From Dryas octopetala (Eukaryota; Streptophyta; Magnoliopsida; Rosales; Rosaceae): a stretch of DNA of 64,000 bases. Both the position numbers and the translations under genes were made by a program. Where the stretch lies: positions 12,927,304 to 12,991,303 of the forward strand of contig OY992836.1 in assembly GCA_963921425.1 (NCBI GenBank), given 5' to 3'. The notes beneath the pieces are model-generated. The model was not told the DNA's origin. It made no database searches and saw nothing but the letters and a program-made list of their open reading frames with translations. How positions within the stretch are numbered: position 1 is the first letter of the stretch; each line of letters starts with the position of its first letter. Below, piece by piece: positions 1 through 12,627 of this stretch.

Positions 1-1987
1 AAAGCCAAAGGGTACTAAACCTACGTACCAAAAAAAATAAAAATCAAAGGGTACTAACCCAATTAAAGTTTACTGAGATAGAGCTTGTTTTGCGGTTTTG
101 ATATTTGGAAAGAGTTTGGAATGTGTACTTAAAATATGATATGGTCTTTCCCATGAGTATCTAAAACTTAAAAAATGATTTGCATTCTTAGGAGAAGACT
201 TGGGTTTTTAAATTTCAATTCTCATTCCTTGGTTTTAACTTTATAATAAATCATAACAATGAGTTCACCTTATTTGTATGTTTCCAAAACAATAAAATTT
301 CAAACACCGTTTCAGTTCTCAATCTTTTCAAACTTTGCATTTCCTGGATTTTGAAAACTTACATTTCAAGGAATAGGTACTGATCGAGTTAGAATTCCAT
401 ATTGCCAAACAAAGCTGGTTAACATCATAATAATGTGCTACAAGATAAGTTAAGACGAGTACAATTTTTATATAACGAGTACACATACTCATTATGTCTC
501 TCTCTAATCACGTGTAGGTGTAGGTTGGACTTAGTTTTTTTCAAGATGGATAATGAAAGGATCGAGTTGGAGTGTTGAGGTGTGTACGTTTAGTGCGGAG
601 GGTGCAAAAGGAGCAGACCACTATAAATGTGACAGCCACGCCACGGGTGGGTGTTGAAGAAGGTGTAGAGGAATTCTTTCCTAGACTGATCGACTGAGGG
701 TGCAGTGCAGTGCAGGTTAAATCTGTGCCACATGCAACATATTTGATAAGTACTTGTTGGTCAAAACGAGAACAGGGTTACAATGTTCATGGTCAATAAC
801 TCCCAAACACACTACTCTTGCTCTGCTGGACTCAACAGCAGCCTGGCCTGGAGACAATGTATTAAAGCATGCACCTAACCCCTCCTTTCTCCTTAATACC
901 CGTGATGTACTCTTCTTCATTGCCAAGTACCACCCTTCTCTAAAACTGTCTATGGCAGTCAAACAGAATCTCCACACAACTAAATTATATATGACATGAA
1001 GAGAGAGGCACATTCGGTGTATTGGACAGTCTCATAAAAGTTTTTCACCATGTTGTGTTGTCAAATAAGATATTCTTCTATGAATGAAGAATTCTCTCAC
1101 AATGAGTTGAAACCTACAACAAATGAGACTCACCTCATTGTTAGAGAATGCTCATAGGATTAGTGATTGCCAAATTTTTAATTTGGAGAAAAACTTCTAT
1201 GAAACGGTCTTATATATTTTTGTGTCCATCTTTCTCATGCATGACTTTTCCCATTTATCTGACAAAACAAAAAGGGACAAATTATATATGATTTGTAAAA
1301 GTAGTTTTGTGCAAGCATATTATTCTCTTTTTTTTCTTTTTTTCTTTTTCTCTTCATGGTTTTCTATATTGTCAAGTATGGTAAGATAGTTACTTTTACA
1401 TGTAGCCAAAAATTAAAATGGTCTACCAATGGACTACTAACTCCAATGATAGCGCATTTATCTCCCTACATCACAAGAAGAATTCAATTCTTGACATCAC
1501 CTTCCCTAAATGAAAAACAAAAACAAAAGTTCAAAAGTCCAAAAGCCCCAAACCGAACTTAAAGATGCAGATTAGCTGATAGCTCTCAGACCTCAGTGCC
1601 AGCATATATATACCTTATCCAAGGCTGTAGTGGTTCCTCTCATGCCATCAGGCCCAAAGTCGTGACCCACATTACAACCTACCTTGAACCTTGGCCATTG
1701 AATTTCATTGAGATTTGAGGTAGGGCAAGCTTGCAAGTTGAAGCTCCTCTTTTGTAATTAAATAATGAATGAGGATGTGTTAAGACATAAACTACACTGA
1801 TGACTCACCTGGTCACAAAGCTACACTTACTACTTGCTAGTCGTTTCCACAACCACAATGCACAATTAACCATCTTTTGGGATTCAGAAGGAGACTACAA
1901 AATAAGTACATGGAAACATGCACAAACCTGAGGGAAAAATTAAGAAACAAAAAGAAGACGAGGATGTTATACTTCAAAAGAGTATTG
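1..1987. other. Intergenic, no gene recognised
   Basis: No reading frame here resembles a known plant protein, and none combines length with splice signals. A TATA-like CTATAAATG near 621-629 precedes a less AT-rich stretch (about 650-1010) with short opposing open frames. That could be a non-coding transcript, but nothing proves it. The last few hundred bases may include the 3' UTR of the minus-strand B3 gene. Confidence 0.4.
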
Positions 1988-4900
1988 TTACCAAGGAGCA
2001 GTAACCTCTTCATGAAACATGGTGGTGTAGATATCAGCTTTTGACCTCAGGTCCTCAACAGCAGCACCAAAATCATCACATGCGTCCCTCAATTCCTCAA
2101 GCTTTCTCTCAATATTTCTCATTTCTATTCCTGCTCGAGTTCGTTCGTTTCTAGCTTCTTTATACATCCTTGCCTTCATAGAAGGTTCTGAGTCGTAGGC
2201 AAGGTTAGCAAGCTGACATAGCCGAGCACGTAAAAATCCAACATTCATGCCCAACAACTCAAAGGCCTTTAAATATTTGTCCCAAGATGCAAAATCATCC
2301 TGAGTCGTAGTATTCTTGCAAGCTCTAATGGCATCAGCAATATTTACAGTTTCAGATATAGCTCCTACAATCAATTTATAATTCATGCCCTCCATAACAT
2401 TTTCATGAAGAAATGCATTTTGGCTGCGGCAAAGCTTGTAGTACTTTTTTCGTATATCTTCAGAGAGTTCGGAATCCACAAGAAATCCATTTACAAGAAT
2501 GCTGAAGTTCTCAAAACTTTTGATATCTTCAAATTGAAGAGGTGTTTCGGGTAATAACTTGGAAACCTCCAAAACTTCTGAATCAGCCTCCTCACTATCA
2601 TTTTCAGATGGTTCTGTTGACTGCCCAAGGTTATGATGAACAGGTGTTCGCAAGCCAATATGGTTATGATGAACTGGTGTTCGCAAGCCAACATGGTTAT
2701 GATGAATTGGTGTTCGCAAGCCAATCTTTTTCTTCTTTTGAACAATTAAAGGAGAAGATTTTGAGCGTTTCCTGTTAGTAGAATCATTACAAGCTAATGT
2801 GCCCATTTCTGCATTATCTTTATCTGAGTGCAACATCCAAGAGAAATGATAGCAACATTTAATAAAATATAAATTAATATATAAATCTTCTAAGATAATG
2901 CATGATACTAGGAAGAAACAAACAGAGACATCAATTGACTTGCCTCCATCGTTTTGCTTTGTATGAGCATCTGTGTGTTTCCTGTTAGTAGAATCATTAC
3001 AAGCTACTGTGCCCGTTTCTGCATTATCTTTATCTGAGTGCAACACCCACGAGAGATGGTAGCAACATCAATAGAAATGCAAATTAAAATATAAACCTCC
3101 TAAGGTAGTGCATGATACTAGAAAGAAACAAACAGAGACATCAACGAACTTGCCTGTATCGTTTTGCTTTGTATGAGAATCGAAATTTAGAAGCCCAAGA
3201 GCCCCATCAACTTCAGTCAAATCATTTGCCCTTGTTATGTAAACCTACAAGATGGGAGGAAGATGTGATTATGAAGAGTGAAATTCACCAAAGGGCAAAA
3301 TTATCCATATAGCAAAAGCAAACCAAATTCTTGATCTATCTCACCCCCCTTCGGAATGCTTCATTTATAAATTGTTTTCTATTACAGTTCAACAAAAATG
3401 GAAAGTTAACAATCTGGACAGGCAAAGGAATGTTGTACTCACTCCATCAGAATTTGACTGACATGACAAGGCAGGAGTTCGAACAAAGCACAAGTGTTGG
3501 TCCTAGTTAAGGCAATTGAACGAGAAGATAAGGCCATGCTAGTCAGTCATGCACTCAGTTGTCGTATTTGTTTGGGATGCATTACTTTTCTCTTAAGCAT
3601 TGTGTCCAGCATCTAGTGCATCTTAATGATGTGAATATGCAATAAAACCCAAGTGTGGCAGACTACTTACTTTGGTCCCTTTTTACTGAAATATAATATA
3701 TACGACATATATACACATAATGAAACTCTAAAAATTCACTCATCAAATATTAAACCATTTTGTTGTCCCTGACTACTAAAAGTGACGAAAGAACACTCCA
3801 TATATACAGAACAGAAAAGATTCAAACCATTACCTTAAATTTGGCAGGTTCAACTAATTGGAAGACCAGAACATCTCCCTCAAGTAATTTGTGCGAGACA
3901 GCAAACTGTCTCCAACCAGCACTCAGTCCTGTCTTGTATGCAAGGTATTTCATCTGATAATGTTTACCAATTTCATCTTCCAAAGTGATTGTAATATCTT
4001 TATCTGGTAAGTGTGATTTGCAGAACAGTGTGGGAAGCCCCTATTGTAGAAAATGTATATAAGAAAGCATAGGGGGGAAAAGGAAGAGAAGGGGATATAA
4101 CATGTATAACTCCTATCATGAATAATGCTGTCACATTCATCAAGTTTAACAGAACTTACCATCCAAAAACAACTAGCTACATGTGACCTGACCAGCGATT
4201 TCACAAAGCTAGGGAATTGAGGTTCTAGTTTTGATCGAACTTCCTGTGCTCGAATGACGGCAGATGACTTTGCTTGACCCCGTGAAGGTGAGCCATCAAT
4301 TGGGAAATCATATTGTGTATTGCTTTAAGAGAAAGCACAAAGACAGTATTGTCATGAAGCAAAAATACAAAAGACAAACAATGAGAGGGCCACAATGCAT
4401 GAAATTCATACACTGACCTCATGGGCATGGACTTCCCTGCATGACCCAATAAAGCCTGTTCATTTATTAAAAAAAAAAAATCATCAATTCGTGCAATCCA
4501 ATTCATAAAGAACAGTTCCATTTCATCCATACAACCATTTTTGTCATAGAATTAAAGGTTGCACATTTCTCCCATTTTGCCCATCCATAACAAGAATGGC
4601 TTCTAACCCAGTACTCCTCCTATCAACTTAACTCAAACAAGGATTGATCAATCAATAAAAGTGAATTTTCAATGTTTTTGTGTAATTTAAAGCCTACCCA
4701 TGATGCCAATTCATGCATTGATCCACAAATTTTGTGAACACAAACATGGAAATTAAAAAAAAAAAAAATCCAAGATTATGTTTTGGGGGAGGAACCGTAC
4801 ATTCTTAACTTGGGTATTGGAAAGCTCCCTCATGGGCGTGGAAAACTCCACTTCTTTCTCGTTCGGCTTGCTTGTCTTCTTGACCTTATTATGCTATCAA

Positions 4901-5181
4901 CAATGCACCAAAAACCCACATCAACTTTCATGAAAAACAAGCAAACAAGCACCAGCATGCAACATGCAAACATGCCCAGATACAGAGAAACAGAGACGGA
5001 CCGCCGGGGAGAGAGGAGAAGGCCTGGGCTTGGGCTTGGGCTGGGGTTGGGGCTTGGGCTTGGACTTGGACAATTGATCCTCCTTAGACGACGCCGTTCG
5101 AGGGTGGTGGTGGTGGTGGTCGTCCTCCTCTTCCAGGTGGTATCTGGTGGCGGTGGTCTCTTTCTTAACATCCCGACCCAT
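1988..5181 (-). CDS. B3 DNA-binding domain protein (At3g19184/Os01g0234100 type)
   Basis: Likely a nuclear DNA-binding protein. Exons by eye, 5' to 3': 5181-5002, 4884-4801, 4455-4418, 4322-4160, 4040-3834, 3244-3154, 3033-2944, 2823-1988, about 562 codons in one frame. Exon 1 encodes a His run and a Lys/Pro-rich stretch. The B3 domain (about residues 139-230) runs from FVKSLVRSHV through LFCKSHLPDKD and GWRQFAVSHKLLEGD to FQLVEPAKFK. VDGALGLLNF follows, as in this subfamily. The C-terminal 200 residues (FLHENVMEGMNYKLIVGAI, ETVNIADAIRA, then a charged helical stretch) are the family's tail. Introns after 3154 and 2944 start with GC in the context AG|GCAAGT; GT donors two bases on would break the frame. 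Exon 3033-2944 is a tandem duplicate. DNA targets are unknown. Confidence 0.88.
2631..2729 (-). repeat. 33-bp coding minisatellite, three copies
   Basis: Three direct 33-bp copies begin at 2631, 2664 and 2697 in the last exon of the B3 gene. Each encodes an 11-residue unit of the form GLRTPVHHNHI, about residues 318-350 of the product. The period is a multiple of three, so copy-number change keeps the frame. The repeat joins the B3 part to the C-terminal helical part. Confidence 0.9.
2772..3180 (-). repeat. Tandem duplication of an exon and flanking intron in the B3 gene
   Basis: Two head-to-tail copies of about 210 bp (roughly 2772-2977 and 2982-3180). Each holds a 3' splice site (TTGCACTCAG), the DKDNAE..GT.ACNDSTNRK coding segment and a GC 5' splice site (AG|GCAAGT). 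The extra exon is 90 bp (2944-3033) with phase 1 at both ends, so inclusion or skipping keeps the frame. The copies differ by scattered substitutions, mostly in the intron part. Confidence 0.85.
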
Positions 5182-7335
5182 GATGATTAATGGGAGCTTT
5201 CAGCTTTGTGTTCCCTCCTCCAGGCTTGGACAAACCACAGGTGGCCTGTCTCTGCCTAAGAAAACAAAGAGAGAGATCAAGCCAGATATCATATGCCTGC
5301 CTTGCTCTGCCTCCTCCTCCTTTCCTTGGTCCTAAGGATGTTGGCCTTTTTTTGGTTTTTTGACATTTTGTTCGATTTGTTGTTGTAAATTGTAAAGAGT
5401 GATGCTATTTTCACTTTTTTTCTTTTCTTTTTTTTCCTTTTTGCACGTCATTTTCTCTTTTTTTTTTTTTTTTTTCTCACTTCACACCCCTACACCTATC
5501 TTATAGTTGAATTTTTTTCATATACACACCCTCCCAATTACCATAATATTCTTATTTTATTCATTTCACAAAAAAAAAAAAAACACACACACACACACAT
5601 AGCTCCTCTCCTCCCCTTCCCTCACCCGGCCACCACCCCCTTCACCCAACCCACCCAGCCCCTCCCCCCCTCTCTCTTCTTCGCTTTCCCCTCCAAACAT
5701 CCACTTAAAAAAAAAATTACAGGTTCGGTTGGGCTTGAGCTTTTAAGTGATTTCTTGCGGTTGTGGATGGCTAGCCGGTAAGGGGAGTTCTGGGGAGTGA
5801 TGCCCAGCCTTTGGGGAGTATTTTTTGACTGGTGGGGTGATTGGTGGTGGCCGGAGGAGAGAGTGGTGGTGTCAGGATAGTTGTGTGTGCATGGAGTCGC
5901 GCGCTAGCTGGCGGTGGAGGCTAGGTTGAGGAGTTAGGGAAGAGAGAGGGAGCTTTTGGCAGGGTTCTCGCCGCCTGGTTCATTAGCGAACTTGTCGAAC
6001 TTAGAGTTAGAGAGAGAGTGAAGGGCTAGGGTTGGGTTTCGGGGAAAGAGAAATAGGAGGGGATGGGGGTGGGGTGGTCAGTGGGGTAAGAAAGGGAAGG
6101 AGAAAGGAAAAAAGAGAGAGGCGGAGCAGTTGGCGGGTGGTTCTGTCGAGCTTGGGTCTGGGGTGGGGGGTGCTGTGATAGGGAGAAAGAGGGAAGGAGA
6201 GATGGAAGAAGAGATAGAGGGATGGAGTTTTGGATAATTTTGTTTTGGGGGTTTTTTGTTATTTTACAAATTAAATTTGTAGAGTGTGCAAGTAGCAGTA
6301 CTAATTGTAAATGTTGTCGTCTAATAACTAAAATGACGATTTTAGCTACTGAAACTAGAGAAATTTGCTACCCGTCATCAAAAACTCTACTAATCTTAAA
6401 TAACAAGTGGAACCCCAACTTACCGACACGTGCCATCCCTCCCTGATTCCCGCTTTGCCAACCCCACGCACTCTAATGCCTAAGTGCTATGACGCCGTTT
6501 GTTAACTCTGTTTTTTCTCCGGTCACGTCTTGTTGTTGTATTGTAATGGCCCATTCAAATATTTTGGACTTTAGGAGTTAGGACATATATGATATTTGGG
6601 CCTGGGCCAACAAACCCATAATTTTATTAGTTTTCTTTCCTCACCATCTAAAACAATTTTAAAAAGTATTAATTTAATTATTTCACCTTTTTTTTTTTAA
6701 GTTCATTGACTTTAGGTACCAAATTATAATGTTTTTCATTTCAACTACTAAAACATTTATGTCATTTCACTTTAGGTACCAACTTTAAAAAACATGGTTA
6801 TATCGAACTGTGACTGTCTAACAGTCATAACATTTTTATTGATTTATTGTTTTTTCAATATTTGCAAGGCTTAAACTTTAATATTTAGTTTTTGGGTTAT
6901 AGGACTTCATCCCCCAAACCTAAATCAAAAGTATGAAACCCTTAAAAATTTTGATTTTTTATAAATTTTAAATAGTCACAATTGTGACTGTTCGACAATT
7001 ACAACTATAACTGTTCGACAGTCACAACCGTATTTTTTTTTTTTTTTTTTCTAAATTACCCTTATTTCTTTCCACATCATCTTCCCCTTCTCCCGCACTC
7101 TAACCTTGAAAAGGTAAAATGAAAGAAACCAACCATGGCTGCTGCAATTACAGCAGCTCCTCTATAGTTGATCTATTGAAGGATCTTCATGAATAATTTT
7201 TAAAAAAAAAAAATTGGTAATTGCTTCATGTATTTGTTTAATATTCGACCATTAGATGTTTTGGCCAATTTAAAAAGTTGATTAAACCCCCTCACCTCAA
7301 CCCACACCCACCTCAAACGCAACACACACACAAAG
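5182..7335. other. Intergenic: low-complexity and repeat sequence
   Basis: The first part should hold the promoter and 5' UTR of the minus-strand B3 gene. From about 5390 to 6230 there is T-rich, then C-rich, then G-rich low-complexity DNA, resembling the interior of the MULE elements near 27-29 kb, but I could not find matching terminal repeats. A dispersed repeat copy lies at about 6702-7030. No gene was seen. Confidence 0.45.
6702..7030. repeat. Dispersed repeat, copy 1
   Basis: This stretch aligns over its whole length with about 30032-30373: both contain TTGACTTTAGGTACCAAATTA, then GTGACTGTCTAACAGTCATA, AAGGCTTAAACTTTAAT, GGACTTCATCC and a terminal GTGACTGTTCGACA motif. There is no coding potential. 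The class is unresolved; it is probably a diverged DNA transposon or part of one. Confidence 0.7.
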
Positions 7336-7579
7336 ATGTATGAGACAAGGCCTCTTTCCATGTACCGGAAATCTCCGAGCACCCTTTCTATACAGCCACC
7401 AGATGCTCCATATGCAGGTTATATGGCAATTACAGATGAAGAAGCAGAAGCACAAGACATGTGTTGTGGGGGTGTATGCAAGCGTGAATAGTGAAGAAGT
7501 GAAGAAACTACCATTCCCACAGGACAAGATACTCACCATTGTTTATACATCAGAGTACCAAGAGGGCAACAGCCACTAA
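7336..7579 (+). pseudogene. DUF1262 family N-terminal fragment, frameshifted
   Basis: From ATG 7336 the frame reads MYETRPLSMYRKSPSTLSIQ, then PPDAPYAGYMAITDEEAEAQ, then DMCCGGVCKRE and stop. This resembles the start of plant DUF1262 proteins. The family's next segment, KKLPFPQDKILTIVYTSEY, lies in the neighbouring frame and ends in a stop at 7577-7579, so a small indel near 7490 breaks the frame. The rest of the family (usually several hundred residues) is absent. I read it as a truncated relic; a small expressed gene with an unrecognised intron is less likely. The family's function is unknown. Confidence 0.65.
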
Positions 7580-7707
7580 GGTTTGTCCTATTTTGTCCAC
7601 ATGTACTCAAAAGATAATTAAGCAGCCACTGCTGCATTTCAATTTGTAAGTCTTCTGTGTATGTGGGAAATATGTAGCTCTATGTGTATGATTAAGTGAT
7701 CTACTTT

Positions 7708-10700
7708 CTAATTAGTTGAAGATAAAGCCCTTCTCCTCTTTAATGATAAGCTCCTACTACCAATCATCACCTTCTGTACAGACTCCACTTCACCCTCATG
7801 ATTCACAAATCCTCTTGAGCTTGATGCTGTCTCTGATGGGCTTCTCTTGTAGTCCCTTGTAAAGAACCCACCATCACCTGAGCTCTCTGCTTCCAATGGT
7901 GCCTTCCCCTTGTCTTCTACACAAGAAGTCCAGCTACTCTCTCCCTCACTGCTGCTGTTTTCTCTGGAAGATGACGTATCACTCAATGTGTGGAAGACAT
8001 GAGTAACACTCTCTTCCTTTGCACCACCAAAATAATAGCTCCTTGCTTTCCCATCATACAATGGAAGAAGAGACTTTGACCGCGAGCTTGTCCCATCCCT
8101 ACCCAAGCTATAGGTTGTTGATAGCCTTCTCTCTATGCCTTCCCTTTCTTGTAACAGACTGCCCAATTTCTCAATCACATCTTCATTGGCCACTGCTTCA
8201 GCTGCAGCTTTTTGTTCGAGTTCTGTGATTGTCCTATCAAATGCCTTCTTTTTGAGCCGGAGAGAACGCTGAAATCAAGGAGAAGAAGGTAGCAAACATA
8301 TTTGAGGAAGCGAGAGGAACATGGGTTCATAAGAATTATTGTGGCTGTTGTATACAGCTAATTTCTCAGGATGAGAAGTTCATTGTTCAAGCACAAGCAC
8401 TCGTAGCATCTTTTAAGTACATGCTAATCTAGTATAAGCATCTTTGATCTCCTTCACCTCTCTCCCTTTGTTCATGGGAAAACTATCACTTTTAAGTAAG
8501 CATATGATGATAAGGATTTAAAACTTACTCGTTTTTCAAGAAAACTTCCAAGGTCTTCACGTTGAAGCTTCTTTTTGCTCCAAAATATACAACAGAATCG
8601 CACAAGTCCAGCTAGTACTACCAAGATTGTAGATTCAAAAAGTAGGAACCAGAGTATTGCCCTTTCATTACCTAAAGGGGACAAAAACTAAGGACCGGCA
8701 GCTCAAAACCTTCAAGGTCAAGAATTTTACAATAATTACATTTTCATAGAGTTTCTACTTACCGGTATAGATGTTGGCAAGCTTTGGCCTTACTTGGGAG
8801 CAGCTAGACATCAGCTTGTGACCTGAGGTTAAGTAGAGAATTGTATGAATTGTGAGATACATGAGTGTCAATGCAATTGTGGAGTTAGTTCTTACGTGTG
8901 GAACGGCATGCCAGTGGGTTTCCAGTCTCTGCATTAATGAAAACAAATGGATCAATATGCGAGTCCAAGATCCTTTTTTATGTTTCTCAATTAGACTACA
9001 AGGGCATTCATATTTCCATACATATTTCACGACACAGAAAAAAGTTGTACAACAATTGTTGACTACTGTTAAGAAGTAAATGTGCTCTACAATTAGAATC
9101 TCACTTGCAGCAGCAACAAATGCAAGAAGAATCCTCTCGTCTAGTATAAAATGGTGAAGATCACTGTGAGACAATAAGGAGGCGAATTGGCCTGGTACAA
9201 CCAACCAGTGAAAGCATTTAGGGTGTGCAAAGCAATAGAAATGGTATGGAAAAGGGTGAATACTGAATAGGTTCCAGAAATAAAGGGCTAAATTCGACAA
9301 AAAGAAAACCACATAAACAGAATTACCAGGATGGCTTCCAGACCAGTAGATGGACCCGGTTGCTGGAACATACAATGTGAAACGTACACTTTTGGGTTTC
9401 GTTGCTGACACATAAGTATATTCACCTACTGTGTGGCTGGTCTTCCCCTCCATCTCTGTCTGAGAAATATAAACTGCATAGCCAGTGCAGTCAAGAAATG
9501 GAGTGACTTGGATCACAGAATCCGTTGCAGCTATTTTTGAGAATTTCTTAAGAATCCCAGTTGGTGAAAATGAGTATAGGAATCCATCCAATGAACCAAT
9601 AGATATCCAACCTGTTATAGCAGATGAAGTAGCAGAGAAAGCAAATCAGTTCATTGTGAGTTATGACCAACCACAAAATTTGGGCAAGTAGAGAAACATA
9701 GAGTTACCATTAGAATCAACAACTGGTGTGTAACCAGCCATACTTAATGGCCCAATACTTCCCTCCCACAGCACATTTCCTGAAGTAACATCTAGAGCTA
9801 ACAAAAGAGCCTTAGCTGGTACAGTAACATACAATCGACCATTGTTTCCAGAGGTTATAGTGAAAACTTTGTCATACGAACTTAAATCCTGGATCCATTG
9901 GAAATATTGACTACGAATTGATAAAGAGTACAGTTCTCCTTCAGTATTTGAGATCTACAAATTAAAGAGGGGACCAAAAAAAAAATCTTAAAGAAAAACA
10001 CACAAAAATTTGACCTTTTTCCTAAGAAAAATCTTAGAACAAAATTATTTTCCTGAATTACATAAACATTAATCTTCCTACTTGTATATACCGAGAGAGA
10101 AACTGCTCATATTTTAATATGCCCCTAATTGATAATGCTTAAAGAAATGGGAAACAAAGCAAGGATGAGCATAGCTTACATATATACTAGCCTCACATTC
10201 ATCAATCACAGGGACTGAGTTAAAATAACAATCTGGACTGTCCTTCCTACAACCCTGACGGTAGCCATATTGGTCAATCACAGGTCCAGCACTCCAGAGC
10301 AATTGCCCATGTGGCATGTATGCAAATAGTCCCCTATCTCTAATATTTATATATACAGATGAACTCAATGTGCTAACTGCAACCCCAACAATCTCACCTT
10401 GTCCTTCTTTAGTTGGCTCTGTACGAAGCAAAACTTCTGCAGCAGGTCCAGAAGTTCCATTGTTTACCAAGTTGATCTTAATCACCCTATTTTCTGCAGC
10501 CAGATATATCTGCCAAGACTTGCAAAAGTTAACAACTTTATAAGGTTGCAGAAAATGGCATTTCAAAATGAATAGGAATTAACATTTTCATATATCAGAT
10601 TTCATATTCAAGCAGCTCTACTCTACCCACATTGATTGCTTTACATATTAGACATGATTACATGAAATATCAAGAAAATCACATACCTTTCCCCTACCAC

Positions 10701-11072
10701 CATGAACCGGAGGCATATCGAAATTGCATGTATAATTCAAATGCAAGGTCCAAGCAATGGACCCATTACTTTCAAATGCAAGCAAATCTTTCTCAGAACA
10801 AGTATAAACCCTCCCATCACGTCCAATTAGAGGTCTCGAGAGTCTACGAGAATTTCTCCTAGTTGGCTCTTTAGCTGAAACAGAGAAACAATGAAAATCC
10901 ACAATCCCTTTCAATGGCCTAGCTTTTAGAGCAACGTATACCACTGACACACAAAACACAGAATGTCGTTACCTGGGTAGTTCTGGAATTGCGTAGGCTG
11001 AGAATGGGTAGAAGCCAAAGGGTCCAAAGAGACCACTAAGAACAAGAACACCAGAGATTTGAACATTGCCAT
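7708..11072 (-). CDS. GEX3: GAMETE EXPRESSED 3-like membrane protein
   Basis: GEX3 is known in Arabidopsis as a plasma-membrane protein of gametes needed for pollen-tube guidance and early embryos. Ten exons by eye: 11072-10973, 10874-10687, 10509-10180, 9954-9708, 9611-9327, 9191-9105, 8928-8896, 8822-8763, 8671-8529, 8268-7708; 677 codons, all phases consistent. Order: signal peptide (about 1-22); PQQ/beta-propeller-like region (about 40-400) with SRPLIGRDGRVYTCSE, IYLAAENRVIKINL, NGRLYVTVPAKALLLALDV and WISIGSLDGFLYSFSPTG; a Cys-containing stretch (CRSTRHKLMSSCSQ); one membrane span (about 449-473); and a cytosolic tail with a charged coiled-coil-like start and a Ser-rich end. The topology fits an extracellular propeller. 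The gene looks intact, with a length near the family norm. Confidence 0.88.
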
Positions 11073-12627
11073 TTCAGAGACTGCAAACAGCACTGTATGT
11101 GAGTGAAAGTGTGAGTGAGAGAGAAGTAGAGCTTTTTTGGGCTCTGTTGGTTTGTACAGTCCCTCATTTGGAAAATAACTGTCACTTAACCGCTCCCAAC
11201 GTAGGGGAACCAAACGGTCCAAACCCAGTAACCGGAGGTGAGTCATGGCAGCCTTTGTGTAGTGTGGACTTGAGCAGCAGGACCAGCCTCTGTATGACAT
11301 TCCAGGTTATGTCATTTGGGCCTTACTTTGAGCGTTTGACCGCAAGCCCAAGCCCATATTCTTATTACCGGGCTTCCCTACCATGCTTTTCTGTATGAAA
11401 AATTACTGAATCCGCCAATAAATATAGAATTTCTTTAGAGCCCCAAAATTTAATATAATTAGACTCTTCTGTGGGGTAGCAGCACCCACCAATATATTAA
11501 AAAATAGAAAAGAAGTTGTTCAACCAGTTCTATGGAAAAGGAGTTGTTCATCCAATGGCTTTTGGATTTGTACTTGTTCATGCATAGAATATATGTACAA
11601 ACAAAATTGGAACTTGGAACTTGGAAGTATGCATATTTATAATTATTACTTGTTCGGTTGTTCCTGATATATTAAGCCGAAAATGTGGTGGGTACATGCA
11701 TCATGCATGACATGTCTAGCAGCCCTGGAGACCTCATAAGTCATAACTGATCGAGTACGCCTTTGCCTCAAACAATATTGAAAAACAACTTAAACAATAT
11801 AATTATGTTAAGAAGGTCCAAATATCCTAATTAGATTACTTCACATGCACGTTATATAATTTTTTGTTTTATACAAATAGTAATAATTAAGAAAAATATT
11901 ATTTATTTATTGTGTGACACATGAAAATGAAAGGATAATGTATTGATAATATGCTAATAAGTTGGCGCATCATAACACCATGCATCCCCAGAAAAACAGC
12001 CATTGGATGTAAATACTACTATACTAGAACTCTGGATAGCCAACCGAAAGAATTGAACTCGTATAATTAAGCTTCAACCAAACAAATGAAATTAAGACTA
12101 TGGTGTCACCACTGTGACACTGACACTGACACTGACACTGACACTGTTATGTCAATGCTGCAAAAGAGAGAATCTAAATCCTTTGCGTGGTATAATTAAG
12201 TTTCATGATTGCTCAGTACTCACCTACAAGGCTATGTGCTTTCATGGGTTCAAAGACAGGTCAGTAAACAAACAAAAAACACTCTGTGTGCCTGTGCCTG
12301 TGCCTGTGCCTGTGCCAGTGTGCCACCTTTAACTTTAATACTTCCTAACTTCCTGGGTTGATTGATTTTGGTTGGACTTGGGGTCCTCTTGTCTTATGCT
12401 CTCGTTCTCATTCCCTGTCAGGTGTCATCTTCTTGCGGCACACGTCTCTCGCTCTTTCTCTCTCTGTGGAACATGAACTATTAATATTATTATTTGTGCC
12501 TTTTGTTCATGGATGGCATCTATAGCAGTCACCAGTGATGCTAAATTCCCAATTTTTAAAGGTGTTGTTCAAATTTCGGTTAAAATCTCTCTAATGGTGC
12601 TGTTCCTATCTCTATGATCATTTTGGC
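11073..12627. promoter_or_regulatory. Divergent intergenic region between GEX3 and the membrane-protein gene
   Basis: This is the only space between the starts of two divergent genes, so it must hold both promoters. No clear TATA box was found for either. A CT-rich stretch at about 12440-12465 probably belongs to the 5' UTR of the plus-strand gene. Two short hexanucleotide arrays are visible: GACACT units (about 12113-12147) and TGTGCC units (about 12286-12320). Confidence 0.5.

Noticed and set aside
717..1013. Overlapping open frames on both strands (81 and 98 residues)
   Set aside because: No recognisable motif, no splice partners, and the two frames oppose each other over the same DNA.
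4783..5190. Plus-strand open frame rich in Gly-Leu repeats
   Set aside because: It is the antisense of the Lys/Pro- and His-coding first exon of the minus-strand B3 gene.
12113..12320. Short hexanucleotide arrays considered as a CRISPR-like or regulatory array
   Set aside because: Simple tandem microsatellites without spacers in a plant intergenic region.
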